From Arcobacter cloacae (lineage in GTDB: Bacteria > Campylobacterota > Campylobacteria > Campylobacterales > Arcobacteraceae), in the NCBI RefSeq assembly GCF_013201935.1, contig NZ_CP053833.1, forward strand, positions 1,302,001 through 1,366,000: a stretch of DNA of 64,000 nt, given 5' to 3'. A model generated the notes under the pieces. It was not told where the DNA came from, made no database searches, and worked only from the letters and a program-made list of their open reading frames with translations. Numbering within the stretch: position 1 is the stretch's first letter; each line of letters begins with the position of its first letter. The position numbers and the translations under genes were made by a program. Of the stretch, positions 35,273 through 44,784 are shown piece by piece.

Positions 35273-35823
35273 CAGTTTTCCACATTTATTTCAGCAAATA
35301 AAGAAGCACTCACAGATTTATTATAAAGTCTAAACATTTGTAAAAGCTTCATATCTAAAGCTTCATCATTAGATTTTAGATTAAAAGCATCTTGTTTTTC
35401 TTCATCAAATAACCATAAAAAAGAGTGTTTAGATACTTTTGGAATAGTTGCTCTTACATCTTGACTTCTTCCAATATACCAAAAACAGTAACCATTTGGA
35501 AAAGATATACTTAACATATCTTTTATATAAGAGATATCTTCATCAGATTTTACATTGTCAATATATCTATAAAATGATTTAAAATCATAATATGGTAAAA
35601 ATGGTCTATTTAATTTTGTAGAATTTATATTTGATAAAATATACTCTAAAAACCACTCCCTTTCTTTATCTGTAATAACTATTATAGAAAATCCTCTTTC
35701 TAATAAGTTATTTATATTTTTTGATACAAGTGGAGTCCATTCATATTTTTTTTCTTCCAACCAAGGAGATATTAATCTATCTTCCCTGATTGTATCAACA
35801 GTCCAATTTAAAAACTCTTGCAC
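35272..35823 (-). CDS. hobA: DnaA-binding initiation protein HobA
   Basis: A 183-residue protein aligning through its length with the Helicobacter DnaA partner HobA: EWFLEYILSNIN, a YDFKSFYRY stretch, FWYIGRSQDV, KHSFLWLFDEEKQD and KLLQMFRLYNKS. HobA tetramers bind DnaA domain I and help build the orisome, as DiaA does in E. coli. The start is GTG, three bases from the lysC stop. The gene is specific to Campylobacterota, so it helps place the organism. Confidence 0.9.
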   Translation of the reverse strand: MQEFLNWTVDTIREDRLISPWLEEKKYEWTPLVSKNINNLLERGFSIIVITDKEREWFLEYILSNINSTKLNRPFLPYYDFKSFYRYIDNVKSDEDISYIKDMLSISFPNGYCFWYIGRSQDVRATIPKVSKHSFLWLFDEEKQDAFNLKSNDEALDMKLLQMFRLYNKSVSASLFAEINVEN

Positions 35824-35825
35824 TA

Positions 35826-37037
35826 TTATTTATCCAAATCGTAAGCTTCATGTAATGCTCTAACTGCAAGTTCAGCATATTTTTCATCAATAATCATAGA
35901 GATTTTTATTTCACTTGTAGAAATAATTCTAATATTGATATTTTCATTTGCAAGTGCTGTAAATGCTTTTGAAGCAACACCTGTATGAGATTTCATACCA
36001 ACACCAACAATTGAAACTTTACAAATTTTTTCATTGTAATCAATATTTTCTGTTTCAGGTCTAAATTTTTCCATTACAGTTTTACAAATTTCCCAATCTG
36101 TTTTTGGAATAGTAAAATCTAAATCTGTTTTACCATCAACACCAACTGTTTGAACGATCATATCAACATTTATGTTTGCATCTGCAAGGGCTGTGAAAAT
36201 AGCTGAAGCAATACCTGGTCTATCAGTAACTCCATACATTCCCACTCTTACTTGATTTTTATCTAAAGCAATTCCACTTACAACTGGTTTTTCCATAATA
36301 TTTTCTTCCTTTGTTATTAATGTACCTTCAACTTCTGGCGTAAAGCTGCTTCTTGATACTAAATTTACATTTAATTTTTTCGCCATTTCTACAGATCTAT
36401 TTTGTAAAACTTTTGCACCTAATGATGCTAATTCTAACATTTCATCATAAGAGATTTTTTCAAGTTTTTTTGCTTTTGGTTCAATTCGTGGGTCTGTTGT
36501 ATAAATACCATCAACATCTGTATAAATTTCACAAACATCAGCTTCAATTGCCCCAGCAATCGCAACAGCTGTTAAGTCACTACCACCTCTACCAAGAGTT
36601 GAAACTCTTAAACTATCTTGAACAACACCTTGAAAACCTGCAACTATAATGATGTTTCCTTCTTTTATAGCTTTTTTCATTCCTGTTGTATCAATATGCT
36701 CAATTCTAGCTTTTGTATGAGCATTATCTGTTACAATTCCAGCTTCTCTTCCACTCATTGAAGTAGCTTTTAATCCCATTTCATTTAATGCAATTGACAA
36801 AAGAGCTGATGTAACTCTTTCTCCTGAACTTAAAAGCATATCTATTTCATCTAATTTTGGAGTTTTTGAATAATACTCTGCATATTCAATTAACTTATTT
36901 GTTTCTCCACTCATAGCTGAAACAACAGCAATAACATCATGACCTTCATCTCTTATTTTTTTTATGATATTTGCAACATTTTGAATTCTATCAAGTGTAC
37001 CAACACTTGTTCCACCAAATTTAAGTACTTTTAACAT
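35826..37037 (-). CDS. lysC: Aspartate kinase
   Basis: A 403-residue enzyme phosphorylating aspartate at the start of the lysine, threonine and methionine pathways. It begins VLKFGGTSVGTLDRI, has SSGERVTSALLS, TLGRGGSDLTAVA and EIYTDVDGIYTTDPR, then two ACT domains from residue 260 (GVTDRPGIASAIF and GVGMKSHTGVASK). The ACT pair makes feedback inhibition likely. AAGGAT lies upstream of the ATG. Confidence 0.95.
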   Translation of the reverse strand: MLKVLKFGGTSVGTLDRIQNVANIIKKIRDEGHDVIAVVSAMSGETNKLIEYAEYYSKTPKLDEIDMLLSSGERVTSALLSIALNEMGLKATSMSGREAGIVTDNAHTKARIEHIDTTGMKKAIKEGNIIIVAGFQGVVQDSLRVSTLGRGGSDLTAVAIAGAIEADVCEIYTDVDGIYTTDPRIEPKAKKLEKISYDEMLELASLGAKVLQNRSVEMAKKLNVNLVSRSSFTPEVEGTLITKEENIMEKPVVSGIALDKNQVRVGMYGVTDRPGIASAIFTALADANINVDMIVQTVGVDGKTDLDFTIPKTDWEICKTVMEKFRPETENIDYNEKICKVSIVGVGMKSHTGVASKAFTALANENINIRIISTSEIKISMIIDEKYAELAVRALHEAYDLDK

Positions 37038-37054
37038 CTAATTTTTTATCCTTT

Positions 37055-37552
37055 TTAAATATAACCTTCATTTTTAAAATATTTTAAAACCTGCTTGTAA
37101 ACAGTCCTTTTAAAAAAAGTTATATATTCATAAATATTTTTAGTAGGCACAAACTTATACTCGCTAAATTCAGGAATCTCTGTATTTATATTTATTTTAG
37201 CGCCTTTTTTTAATTTTACTAGATAATATTTTTGTCTTTGCCCATCATAAGGATACATCCTTTTTGCAATTGCAGGAGGAAATTCATATGAAACCCAACT
37301 TGGGTATTCGGCAATTATTTCCACATCTCTAGTTCCAATTTCCTCTTCTAATTCTCTAAATAATGCTTCTTTTGAAGACTCTCCATCGTCAATTCCACCT
37401 TGAGGGAATTGCCAAGCATTTTCAACATCAGTTCTTGAGGCAATAAATATTTCGCACTTATGAGGATATTTTGCTGATAGTACAATTGCGGCAACATTAG
37501 GTCTAAATTTTTTCTTTACGTTATTAATTGTATTTTGTTTTTTATCAGTCAT
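37055..37552 (-). CDS. rppH: RNA pyrophosphohydrolase (Nudix)
   Basis: A 165-residue Nudix hydrolase. The Nudix box GGIDDGESSKEALFRELEEE is complete, and the framing WQFPQGG and PSWVSYEFP are typical of RppH, which removes pyrophosphate from the 5' end of mRNA to trigger decay. A basic N-terminal extension of about 15 residues is present. It is the first gene of the rppH-lysC-hobA-holB-folP group and divergent from hemW. Confidence 0.92.
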   Translation of the reverse strand: MTDKKQNTINNVKKKFRPNVAAIVLSAKYPHKCEIFIASRTDVENAWQFPQGGIDDGESSKEALFRELEEEIGTRDVEIIAEYPSWVSYEFPPAIAKRMYPYDGQRQKYYLVKLKKGAKININTEIPEFSEYKFVPTKNIYEYITFFKRTVYKQVLKYFKNEGYI

Positions 37553-37607
37553 AAATATATTTTCCCTTATAATTAGCCAGAGATTTTACAAAAACTAGGA
37601 TTAAAAA

Positions 37608-38699
37608 TTGCTTTTATATATACACATACCCTTTTGCGACAGTAAATGTTTTTACTGCGCTTTTAACTCATATACCGACAAATTTCAACTCAAATATGAA
37701 TATATGAAGGCCTTAAAAAAACAACTAAAACATAATTTAGATAATTATGTTTTAAAAAGAGATAAAAAAATTGAAACAGTTTTTATAGGTGGAGGAACAC
37801 CTTCTACTATAAAAGCTAGTGAATATGAAGAAATTTTTGAAATAATTAAACCACATCTAAAAAATGATGTTGAGATTACAACGGAAGCAAATCCTAATTC
37901 TGCTTCTTATGAATGGCTTCAAAGTATGAAAAATTTAGGAGTGAATCGTGTTAGTTTTGGAGTACAAAGTTTTGATAATGATAAACTAAAATTCTTAGGT
38001 CGGTCACATAATAGTAATAGTGCTATAAAAGCTATACAAAATGCCAAAGAAATAGGATTTAAAGGGATTAATTGCGATATTATTTATGGTGTACAAAATG
38101 ATACAATGGAAAGTATGAAAAAGGATTTTAATATGGCTTTTTCTCTTCCTATCACACATTTAAGTGCATACTCTTTAACAATAGAAGAAGGAACAAAATT
38201 CTTTCTCCAAGAGAGTGCAAAGCACAAGGATAGAAGTAGTGTAAAAATTGATGATGAAGAGTTATCTTATGAAATTTTTGATTATATAAATAACAATGGT
38301 TTTCATCAATATGAGATTTCAAATTTTGCAAGAAATAAAGAATCTGAATCGAAACACAACTATGGATATTGGCAACATAAAGAGTATTTAGGAGTTGGAG
38401 CTGGAGCTGTTGGATATATAAATAAACAAAGGGAATATCCACACAAAAATTTGGAAGAGTATATAAAAAATCCTTTATTTACTCAAATTGAGAAGATTGA
38501 TGATGAAGATATTAAAACAGAAAAAGTTTTATTAGGGCTTCGATGTTCAAATGGTGTAGATTTAGAACTTTTTGATGAAAAAGAGATGCAAAAAATTAAT
38601 GAACTGATAAAATATAACAAAGTCTATTTAGAAAATAAAAAACTTTACAATACAAATTTTTTATTAGCAGATGAATTAGCTTTATATATTTTGGATTAA
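37608..38699 (+). CDS. hemW: Radical SAM haem chaperone HemW
   Basis: A 363-residue radical SAM protein of the HemN-like family. The N-terminal LYIHIPFCDSKCFYCAFNSY holds the Cx3Cx2C cluster, followed by TVFIGGGTPS, GVNRVSFGVQSF, DIIYGVQ and LSAYSLTIEEGT. The extra cysteine of true HemN is absent (CAF), as in HemW, which handles haem for respiratory proteins. The start is TTG with AGGA upstream. Confidence 0.9.
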   Translation: MLLYIHIPFCDSKCFYCAFNSYTDKFQLKYEYMKALKKQLKHNLDNYVLKRDKKIETVFIGGGTPSTIKASEYEEIFEIIKPHLKNDVEITTEANPNSASYEWLQSMKNLGVNRVSFGVQSFDNDKLKFLGRSHNSNSAIKAIQNAKEIGFKGINCDIIYGVQNDTMESMKKDFNMAFSLPITHLSAYSLTIEEGTKFFLQESAKHKDRSSVKIDDEELSYEIFDYINNNGFHQYEISNFARNKESESKHNYGYWQHKEYLGVGAGAVGYINKQREYPHKNLEEYIKNPLFTQIEKIDDEDIKTEKVLLGLRCSNGVDLELFDEKEMQKINELIKYNKVYLENKKLYNTNFLLADELALYILD

Positions 38700-38739
38700 A
38701 CTTATAATATAATCCAAACTTTTAAAAGGTAAAAAACAT

Positions 38740-39567
38740 ATGACAATAAAAGAAACAGTAAAAAAGTATTCAAATGAACTTAGGTTTGTAACTCATATTC
38801 CAGCAAAGGAAGTGGAAATTTTGATGATGTTTTTGTTGGATAAAAACACCATTTGGCTTCATTTGAATTATGAAAAAGAGTTTGAAAAAGAGAAAGAACT
38901 AGCAACATTAGTAAAAAAAAGAGCTACAAATTATCCTTTGGAATATATTATAGAAAAAGCTTCATTTTATGGAGAAATGTTCATAGTAAAACCAGGTGTT
39001 TTGATTCCAAGACCTGAAACTGAAATTCTAGTTGAAAATGCAGTTGAAATTTTAAAAGATAAAAAAGAAGAGATAAAAGTTTTAGAAATAGGAACTGGAA
39101 GTGGAATAATCTCTGTGATGTTAGCTTTATTAATACCAAATATAAAAATAATTGCAGTTGATATAAATGAAAAAGCTTTAGAGTTAGCAAAACAAAATGC
39201 CATAAAACATGGTGTTGAAAACAGAATTGATTTTAGATTAAGTAATTTATATGAAAATGTAAATGAGAATGATATTTTTCTCTGTATTTCGAATCCACCA
39301 TATATAGCAAATGATTACAAATTGCCACCAAATGTAAAATATGAACCATCAAATGCACTTTTTGGAGGAGTAATTGGTGATGAACTTTTAAAAGATATTA
39401 TAAAACAAACTAATGAGAAAAAAATCCCATATTTACTTTGCGAAATGGGATATGACCAAAAAGCTCCTTTAGAAAACTATTTTAAAGAGTTTAATGTTGA
39501 GTTTTATAGTTTTTATAAAGATTATGAAAGTTTTGATAGAGGATTTACTCTAAAATTTAAAAAATGA
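38740..39567 (+). CDS. prmC: Peptide chain release factor methyltransferase
   Basis: A 275-residue enzyme methylating the glutamine of the GGQ motif in release factors. It has an N-terminal helical domain, YPLEYIIEKASFYGEMF, the SAM loop VLEIGTGSGIISVML and the SNPPYIAND catalytic motif. AAAAGG lies ten bases before the ATG. It is in a plus-strand run after hemW. Confidence 0.93.
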   Translation: MTIKETVKKYSNELRFVTHIPAKEVEILMMFLLDKNTIWLHLNYEKEFEKEKELATLVKKRATNYPLEYIIEKASFYGEMFIVKPGVLIPRPETEILVENAVEILKDKKEEIKVLEIGTGSGIISVMLALLIPNIKIIAVDINEKALELAKQNAIKHGVENRIDFRLSNLYENVNENDIFLCISNPPYIANDYKLPPNVKYEPSNALFGGVIGDELLKDIIKQTNEKKIPYLLCEMGYDQKAPLENYFKEFNVEFYSFYKDYESFDRGFTLKFKK

Positions 39568-39581
39568 AAAAGGAATGAAAA

Positions 39582-41549
39582 ATGTTTAAAGAGTTTGATT
39601 TAAGTAATTTAGAAAACAGTAAAGAGTTATTAGAAAAATTTTTAGATGAAAATAGAAAAAAAATTGATGAATTATTAAGAATAGAAAATAAAACTTATAA
39701 AAATTTTGTTTTACCATTTCAAGAAATAGGGGAGAGTATTAATGATTTTTTAACTCCAATCTTTCATATTGACTCTGTTAAAAATTCTGAAATCACTACA
39801 AAAGTTTACGAAGAGTGTATTCCAGTTATCTCAAAATATGAAACAGATATTTCTCAAAATGAAAATATATATAGTGCTTTAGTAGATATACAGTCTAAAG
39901 AAAAAAGTACTTTAAATAATATACAAAATAAAGTTTTAGAAAATGAAATAAGAGACTTTAAACTTTCAGGTTGCCATCTTGAAAATGATAAAAAGAAAAG
40001 ATTAGAGGAGATAAGTTTAAGACTTAGTGAGCTTTCACATAAGTTTTCTCAAAACCTTTTAAATGCTACAAATGCTTTTGAAATGATAATTGATAATTTT
40101 GAAGATGTAAAAGAGATTCCTGCTTCTGATTTAGAATTAGCAAAATTTGAAGAAGAGGGAGTTACAAAATATAAATTTACACTTCAAATGCCATCTTATT
40201 TAGCATATATTACATATGGAACATCTAGAGAAAAAAGAGAAGAGATTTATAAAGCTTACTGTACAAGAGCACCCCAAAATGGAAAAATAATAGAAGAACT
40301 TTTATCTTTAAAAGATGAAAAGGTAAAAATCTTAGGATTTGATTCTTATGCCCAATATTCACTTGCTACGAAAATGGCTTCAAAAGAAGAAGATGTTATT
40401 AAATTCTTAGAAGAATTAGGACATAAAGCTAAAAATAGGGCAAAAGAAGAACTTGAAGAGATAAAAGAAATAGCTTTAAAAGATGGAATTACAGATTTTA
40501 AATCTTTTGACATGTCATATTATTCTGAAAAACTTAAAATGGCTCAATATGATTTTGATGAAGAGTATTTTAGACCATATTTTGAACAACAATCAGTTTT
40601 AGATGGTTTCTTTGACTTTTTACATCAAATGTTCAATGTAAAATTCACAAAAGTAAATACACCTGCTTGGGATGAAAAAGTAAAAGTTTATGATTTAAGT
40701 GAAGATGGAAAAACAATTGCTAGAATTTATATAGATTTAGAAGCAAGAAAAGATAAACGAGGTGGAGCTTGGATGAATAACTGGCATTCACACTATAAAA
40801 CTTCTAATGGAGAGATAAAACTTCCAACAGCTTATATTGTGTGTAATTTCCCACAATCAACAAATGAAACACCATCTTTATTAAGACACTCTGATGTTGT
40901 AACTTTATTTCATGAAATGGGTCATGCACTACATCATTTATTAAGTAAAATAGAAGAACCATTTGTAAGTGGAATTTCTGGAGTTGCTTGGGATACGGTT
41001 GAATTCCCATCACAATTTTTAGAGTATTTTTCTTATGATAAAGATGTGTTAAAACTATTTGCAAAACACTATATCACAAAAGAAGTTTTAGATGATGAAT
41101 CTATTGATAAAATCATAAAAGCTAAGAATTTCCAATCTTCTTTAGCAACATTAAGACAAGTTGAATTTGCTTTGTTTGATTTTAAACTATATCAAAAGTT
41201 ATACAAAACTGAAGAAGAGATACAAGATTTATTGGATTCAATTAGAAATGAATTTGCTGTAATGATTCCACCAAAATATAATAAATTCCAAAATGGTTTT
41301 TCTCATATATTTAGTGGTGGTTATGCAGCTGGATACTACTCATATAAATGGGCTGAAGTTTTAAGTGCTGATGCTTTTTATATGTTTATTGATTCAGGAA
41401 ATATTTTCAATAAAGAACTGGGAATAAAGTATAAAGAGACGATTTTAAGCCAAGGTGGTTCTTATGATATGGACAAATTATTTTTTAATTTTGCACAAAG
41501 AGAACCAAGTGTTGATTCTTTATTGAAAATTGATGGAATTATTAGCTAA
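39582..41549 (+). CDS. M3-family oligopeptidase (PrlC/OpdA type)
   Basis: A 655-residue zinc metallopeptidase with HEMGHALHH at residue 444, the TLRQVEFALFD strand after it and FSHIFSGGYAAGYYSYKWAE near the C-terminus. The length and motifs match oligopeptidase A, which degrades short peptides in the cytoplasm, including signal-peptide fragments. AAGGAATG precedes the start. It is 15 bases after prmC. Confidence 0.93.
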   Translation: MFKEFDLSNLENSKELLEKFLDENRKKIDELLRIENKTYKNFVLPFQEIGESINDFLTPIFHIDSVKNSEITTKVYEECIPVISKYETDISQNENIYSALVDIQSKEKSTLNNIQNKVLENEIRDFKLSGCHLENDKKKRLEEISLRLSELSHKFSQNLLNATNAFEMIIDNFEDVKEIPASDLELAKFEEEGVTKYKFTLQMPSYLAYITYGTSREKREEIYKAYCTRAPQNGKIIEELLSLKDEKVKILGFDSYAQYSLATKMASKEEDVIKFLEELGHKAKNRAKEELEEIKEIALKDGITDFKSFDMSYYSEKLKMAQYDFDEEYFRPYFEQQSVLDGFFDFLHQMFNVKFTKVNTPAWDEKVKVYDLSEDGKTIARIYIDLEARKDKRGGAWMNNWHSHYKTSNGEIKLPTAYIVCNFPQSTNETPSLLRHSDVVTLFHEMGHALHHLLSKIEEPFVSGISGVAWDTVEFPSQFLEYFSYDKDVLKLFAKHYITKEVLDDESIDKIIKAKNFQSSLATLRQVEFALFDFKLYQKLYKTEEEIQDLLDSIRNEFAVMIPPKYNKFQNGFSHIFSGGYAAGYYSYKWAEVLSADAFYMFIDSGNIFNKELGIKYKETILSQGGSYDMDKLFFNFAQREPSVDSLLKIDGIIS

Positions 41550-41604
41550 ATTTTGCAATAATAACACCCTTAATAATTATATATGCCAACAAGGATTTAA
41601 TAAC

Positions 41605-42075
41605 ATGACAAATGCAGAAACAATTTCAAAACTAAACGAAGCTTTAAGTACTTTAATCAAAGCATATGAAGAACTTCAAGAAGAAAATACAGGTTTAAAA
41701 AATAGAATTAATGAATTAGAAGATGAAGTTTTAGAACTAGAAGCTACAAAAGAAGATTTAGAGAAAAATGTTGATGAATTAAAAAATCATACTCAAGAAG
41801 ATAGATCAAATATTAGTTCTATGTTAGGTAAAATTGAAAGTATCTTAAATAGAAAAGTTGGTGATAACAATAATGCTATTGCAAAAAATGAATCATTAAC
41901 TATAAAAGAAGAAGAAAAAAAAGATGATGATAAAAAAGAAGAACCAAATATTTTAAATAGTAACTCTTTTGAAAATGTTTTACAACAAAAAGAAGAAGAG
42001 AAAAAAGAAGAGTCTTCAAGTAATAAAATAGATTTAAATAGAATGGCTTCTTTGTTAAATGGATTTAATCATTAA
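41605..42075 (+). CDS. Coiled-coil protein, unknown function
   Basis: A 156-residue hydrophilic protein. Residues 5-75 form a strong heptad coiled coil (KAYEELQEENTGLKNRINEL and on), and the second half is a charged, lysine/glutamate-rich tail ending DLNRMASLLNGFNH. A longer frame opens at 41530 within the M3 gene, but AAGGAT lies nine bases before the ATG at 41605. It resembles division-associated coiled coils such as ZapB only in general form. Confidence 0.72.
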   Translation: MTNAETISKLNEALSTLIKAYEELQEENTGLKNRINELEDEVLELEATKEDLEKNVDELKNHTQEDRSNISSMLGKIESILNRKVGDNNNAIAKNESLTIKEEEKKDDDKKEEPNILNSNSFENVLQQKEEEKKEESSSNKIDLNRMASLLNGFNH

Positions 42076-42090
42076 AAGATATACAAGTAT

Positions 42091-42363
42091 ATGATTACTC
42101 TTATAAACAAAGAATCATTATATAATTTATTTGGTATTAATAATTTCAGTTCATTAGAAGGAGCTATTGATTCAATAGCTCCTTCTTTAGTTGAGTATCA
42201 TCTCTCTTCATTTTGTAAGTATGCAGATGAAGTCTATTTTAATAAAAGAGATGCAGAACAAAAAGTTTCTATAGGAGACTATAATTTATATTTTGATTAC
42301 AACGAAAATATCTATTTAGAGTTAGAATCATCAAATGATGAATTAACTCAAAGTTTTTGGTAA
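42091..42363 (+). CDS. Hypothetical protein, 90 aa
   Basis: A small acidic soluble protein (LYNLFGINNFSSLEGAID start, ending ELESSNDELTQSFW). No domain recognised. It follows the coiled-coil gene by 15 bases on the same strand and may be a functional partner. The ribosome-binding site is weak. Confidence 0.6.
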   Translation: MITLINKESLYNLFGINNFSSLEGAIDSIAPSLVEYHLSSFCKYADEVYFNKRDAEQKVSIGDYNLYFDYNENIYLELESSNDELTQSFW

Positions 42364-42370
42364 TTAAAAG

Positions 42371-42727
42371 TTATAAATTAGAAATAATCAAATTTTCTAT
42401 TCCATTACATTGTCCAATATGAGGTAATAGTTTAAATTCTATTTGAGGATATAGTTTTTTAAACTTTTTTATTTCATTTGGAATATCTTGTGTTACATGT
42501 TTTCCTGCTGCTAAAAAATATGGAAATATTTTTATTTTAGTGCAGTTTTTTCCTATTGCGCTGTTTAATGCCATATAAAATGATGGTTCTGTTAATTCTA
42601 AAAATCCCACAAAAACTAAAATATCACTTTTTAACAGCTCTTGTTTTGTTTTTTCCATAAGAGTTATTATTTCATTATTAGAACTTTCTAGTTTACTACC
42701 ATGGGCAACTATTATTAAAGCTTCCAT
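42371..42727 (-). CDS. CbiX/SirB-type sirohydrochlorin chelatase, short form
   Basis: A 118-residue protein opening LIIVAHGSKLESSNNEI, with VGFLELTEPSF and KIFPYFLAAGKHVTQDIP, the histidine-bearing motifs of small CbiX chelatases that insert Co2+ or Fe2+ into sirohydrochlorin. Which metal it uses is not visible. AAGGAA precedes the ATG. It is divergent from the mod operon and shares its control region. Confidence 0.8.
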   Translation of the reverse strand: MEALIIVAHGSKLESSNNEIITLMEKTKQELLKSDILVFVGFLELTEPSFYMALNSAIGKNCTKIKIFPYFLAAGKHVTQDIPNEIKKFKKLYPQIEFKLLPHIGQCNGIENLIISNL

Positions 42728-42790
42728 TTTTTATTCCTTTTTTTTAATTTTTGATTATATCTTGGAAAAGTTTAATTAAAAATTGTAGTT

Positions 42791-42816
42791 CATTATATAT
42801 TAAGTTTTATAACGAT
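42791..42816 (+). promoter_or_regulatory. Candidate ModE operator
   Basis: CATTATA and TATAACG (42791-42797, 42808-42814) form an imperfect inverted repeat followed by AT, close to the ModE half-site form ATCGnTATA...TATAACGAT. It lies about 50 bases before modE in the divergent cbiX-mod region, so ModE may control its own operon. Confidence 0.55.
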
Positions 42817-42862
42817 ATTGTTTCAAGTCAGTAGTTATATAGTTATGTATATAAGGAGAAAA

Positions 42863-43642
42863 ATGAGATTTATTTCAGATTTAACTTTAATTGATGGTGA
42901 GAACTCTTTTTTATTAAAGAAAAGAATAGCTTTATTAAAAGCAATAGATGAAGTTGGTAGTTTAAATCTAGCAGCTAAAATGGTTCCTTTAAGCTATAAA
43001 GGTGCTTGGGATATGATTGATACTATGAATAATTTATGTCCTATGGCTGTGGTTGAAAAAAACACAGGTGGAGTAGGTGGTGGCGGAACTAAACTTACAG
43101 AATATGGAAAGAATCTAGTTAAGACATATGATGTTATTGAAAAAGAACATCAAAAATTTTTGGAATCAATATCTTCATTAACAGACTTTGATAGTGGAAA
43201 TCTTAAATTTTTTAGGAGATTTAGTATGCAAATAAGTGCAAGAAATCAACTTGTTGGTATTATTGAAAAAATTGAATCAACAAAAATCAACTCTACAGTT
43301 CAAGTTAGATTAAAAAGTAATTATTTAATAACAAGTGTTATAACAACAGGTGCTGTTGAAAATCTTAATTTAAAAGAAAATGATGAAGTTGTAGTTTTAA
43401 TAAAATCAAATTCTGTTCTTTTAAGTTTAGATGAAAATATAAATATTAGTGCTAGAAATAAACTAAATGGGGTGATTGAAACTATACATTTAGGTGAAGT
43501 AAATGCAGAAATTATTGTAAATATAGGTGGCGATTTAATAGCAAGTATTATTACAAAAAATGCAATTGAAGAGCTAAATATAAAAGTAGGTGATAAAGCA
43601 ACTGCAATTATCAAATCAAGCGATGTGATGATAGGAAAATAA
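42863..43642 (+). CDS. modE: Molybdate-responsive regulator ModE
   Basis: A 259-residue regulator. Residues 10-90 are the winged helix (LKAIDEVGSLNLAAKMVPLS, then GGVGGGGTKLTEYG). The C-terminal half has two Mop/TOBE domains, each starting ISARN, which bind molybdate or tungstate. A longer frame opens at 42818, but AAGGAG stands before the ATG at 42863. It heads the operon modE-modA-mop-modB-modC. Confidence 0.93.
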   Translation: MRFISDLTLIDGENSFLLKKRIALLKAIDEVGSLNLAAKMVPLSYKGAWDMIDTMNNLCPMAVVEKNTGGVGGGGTKLTEYGKNLVKTYDVIEKEHQKFLESISSLTDFDSGNLKFFRRFSMQISARNQLVGIIEKIESTKINSTVQVRLKSNYLITSVITTGAVENLNLKENDEVVVLIKSNSVLLSLDENINISARNKLNGVIETIHLGEVNAEIIVNIGGDLIASIITKNAIEELNIKVGDKATAIIKSSDVMIGK

Positions 43643-43653
43643 AAGGAGTTTAT

Positions 43654-44397
43654 ATGAAAAAATTAATAGGTACAATAGTTTTAAGTTTAAGTTTAAGTAC
43701 AGCTTCATTTGCTGATAAAATAAATGTTTTTGCAGCAAGTAGTACAAAATTAGCAATGCAAGAGATAATTGAAAATTTTAAATCGAAAAATCCAAATGAT
43801 GAAATAATTGCTAGTTATTCAGCTACAGGAAAAGCATATGCACAATTTACAAATGGTTTTCAATATGATATTTTTATGGCTGCTGATACCACTTATCCAA
43901 ATAAAATAGTTAGTGATAAAAATGCAATAGCTGAACCTGTAGTTTATGCAATGGGAGTTGTTGCATTATATAGTAATGATAAAGAATTAATAAAAAAAGG
44001 AATAGAGGCTTTAAAAGATGATAAGATTAAACATATTTCTATTGCTAATCCCAAATTAGCTCCTTATGGCGTTGCTGCTACTGAAATCTTAGAAAATTAT
44101 GATTTATTAGATATTGTAAAAAATAAAATAGTGTTAGGAGACAATATAGCACAAAGTGTTCAATTTGTAGATAGTGGTGCAGCTGAAATTGGTCTTGTAG
44201 CTTTTTCTTTAATTAAAACTATTAAAAAAGAAGAAGAATATGTATTAGTAGATCCTTCTAAATATAAACCAATGGAACAATCATTTGTTCTTACAAAATA
44301 TGCAAAAGAAAAACCATTGGCTACAAAATTTGCTTCTTTTATAACATCTGAAGAATCAAAAAAAATATTTGAGAAATATGGATTTGGAATAAAATGA
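43654..44397 (+). CDS. modA: Molybdate ABC transporter substrate-binding protein
   Basis: A 247-residue periplasmic protein with signal peptide (IVLSLSLSTASFA) and the ModA pattern INVFAASSTKLAMQEI, GKAYAQFTNGFQYDIFMAAD and an NPKLAPYGVAATE anion-site loop. It binds molybdate or tungstate. AAGGAG precedes the ATG, and its stop overlaps the mop ATG (ATGA). Confidence 0.94.
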   Translation: MKKLIGTIVLSLSLSTASFADKINVFAASSTKLAMQEIIENFKSKNPNDEIIASYSATGKAYAQFTNGFQYDIFMAADTTYPNKIVSDKNAIAEPVVYAMGVVALYSNDKELIKKGIEALKDDKIKHISIANPKLAPYGVAATEILENYDLLDIVKNKIVLGDNIAQSVQFVDSGAAEIGLVAFSLIKTIKKEEEYVLVDPSKYKPMEQSFVLTKYAKEKPLATKFASFITSEESKKIFEKYGFGIK

Positions 44398-44783
44398 ATA
44401 AACTAACTGGTTTTATACAAGAGATTAAAAGCTGTGATGATATAGTACAAATTTCTATAGATATCAAAGGTGAAATTTTTACCTCTTTAATTTTGTCTTC
44501 AAATGAAGTTTATAAAATAGGTCAAAAAATAAATATTTTATTTAAAGAAACAGAAGTTATGATAGCTTCTGTTTCTTCAAAAATAAGTGCTAGAAATGCC
44601 TTTATTTGTAAAATTACTGAAATTAAAAATGGAGAAATTTTATCTTCTATCTCTTTTGATTTTTATGGAGATAAAATAGTTTCAATTATTACTAAAAATG
44701 CCTTATTAGATTTGAATTGTAAAGAAAATGAAGAGTTTATGTGGTTTGTAAAATCAAATGAAATAAGTATACAAAAGGTTTAA
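44394..44783 (+). CDS. Molbindin-like protein with two Mop/TOBE domains
   Basis: A 129-residue soluble protein built of two Mop/TOBE domains (residues 1-60 and 64-129); the second begins ISARNAF, the first is more divergent. Such molbindins store or buffer oxyanions. It is placed between modA and modB in the operon, by overlap with modA, and duplicates the domain pair found in ModE. Confidence 0.85.
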   Translation: MNKLTGFIQEIKSCDDIVQISIDIKGEIFTSLILSSNEVYKIGQKINILFKETEVMIASVSSKISARNAFICKITEIKNGEILSSISFDFYGDKIVSIITKNALLDLNCKENEEFMWFVKSNEISIQKV

Positions 44784-44784
44784 A

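Noticed and set aside
38967-39203. Long minus-strand ORFs within prmC
   Set aside because: Two overlapping minus frames are open only because the prmC codons are A/T rich; the plus frame carries the full prmC motifs.
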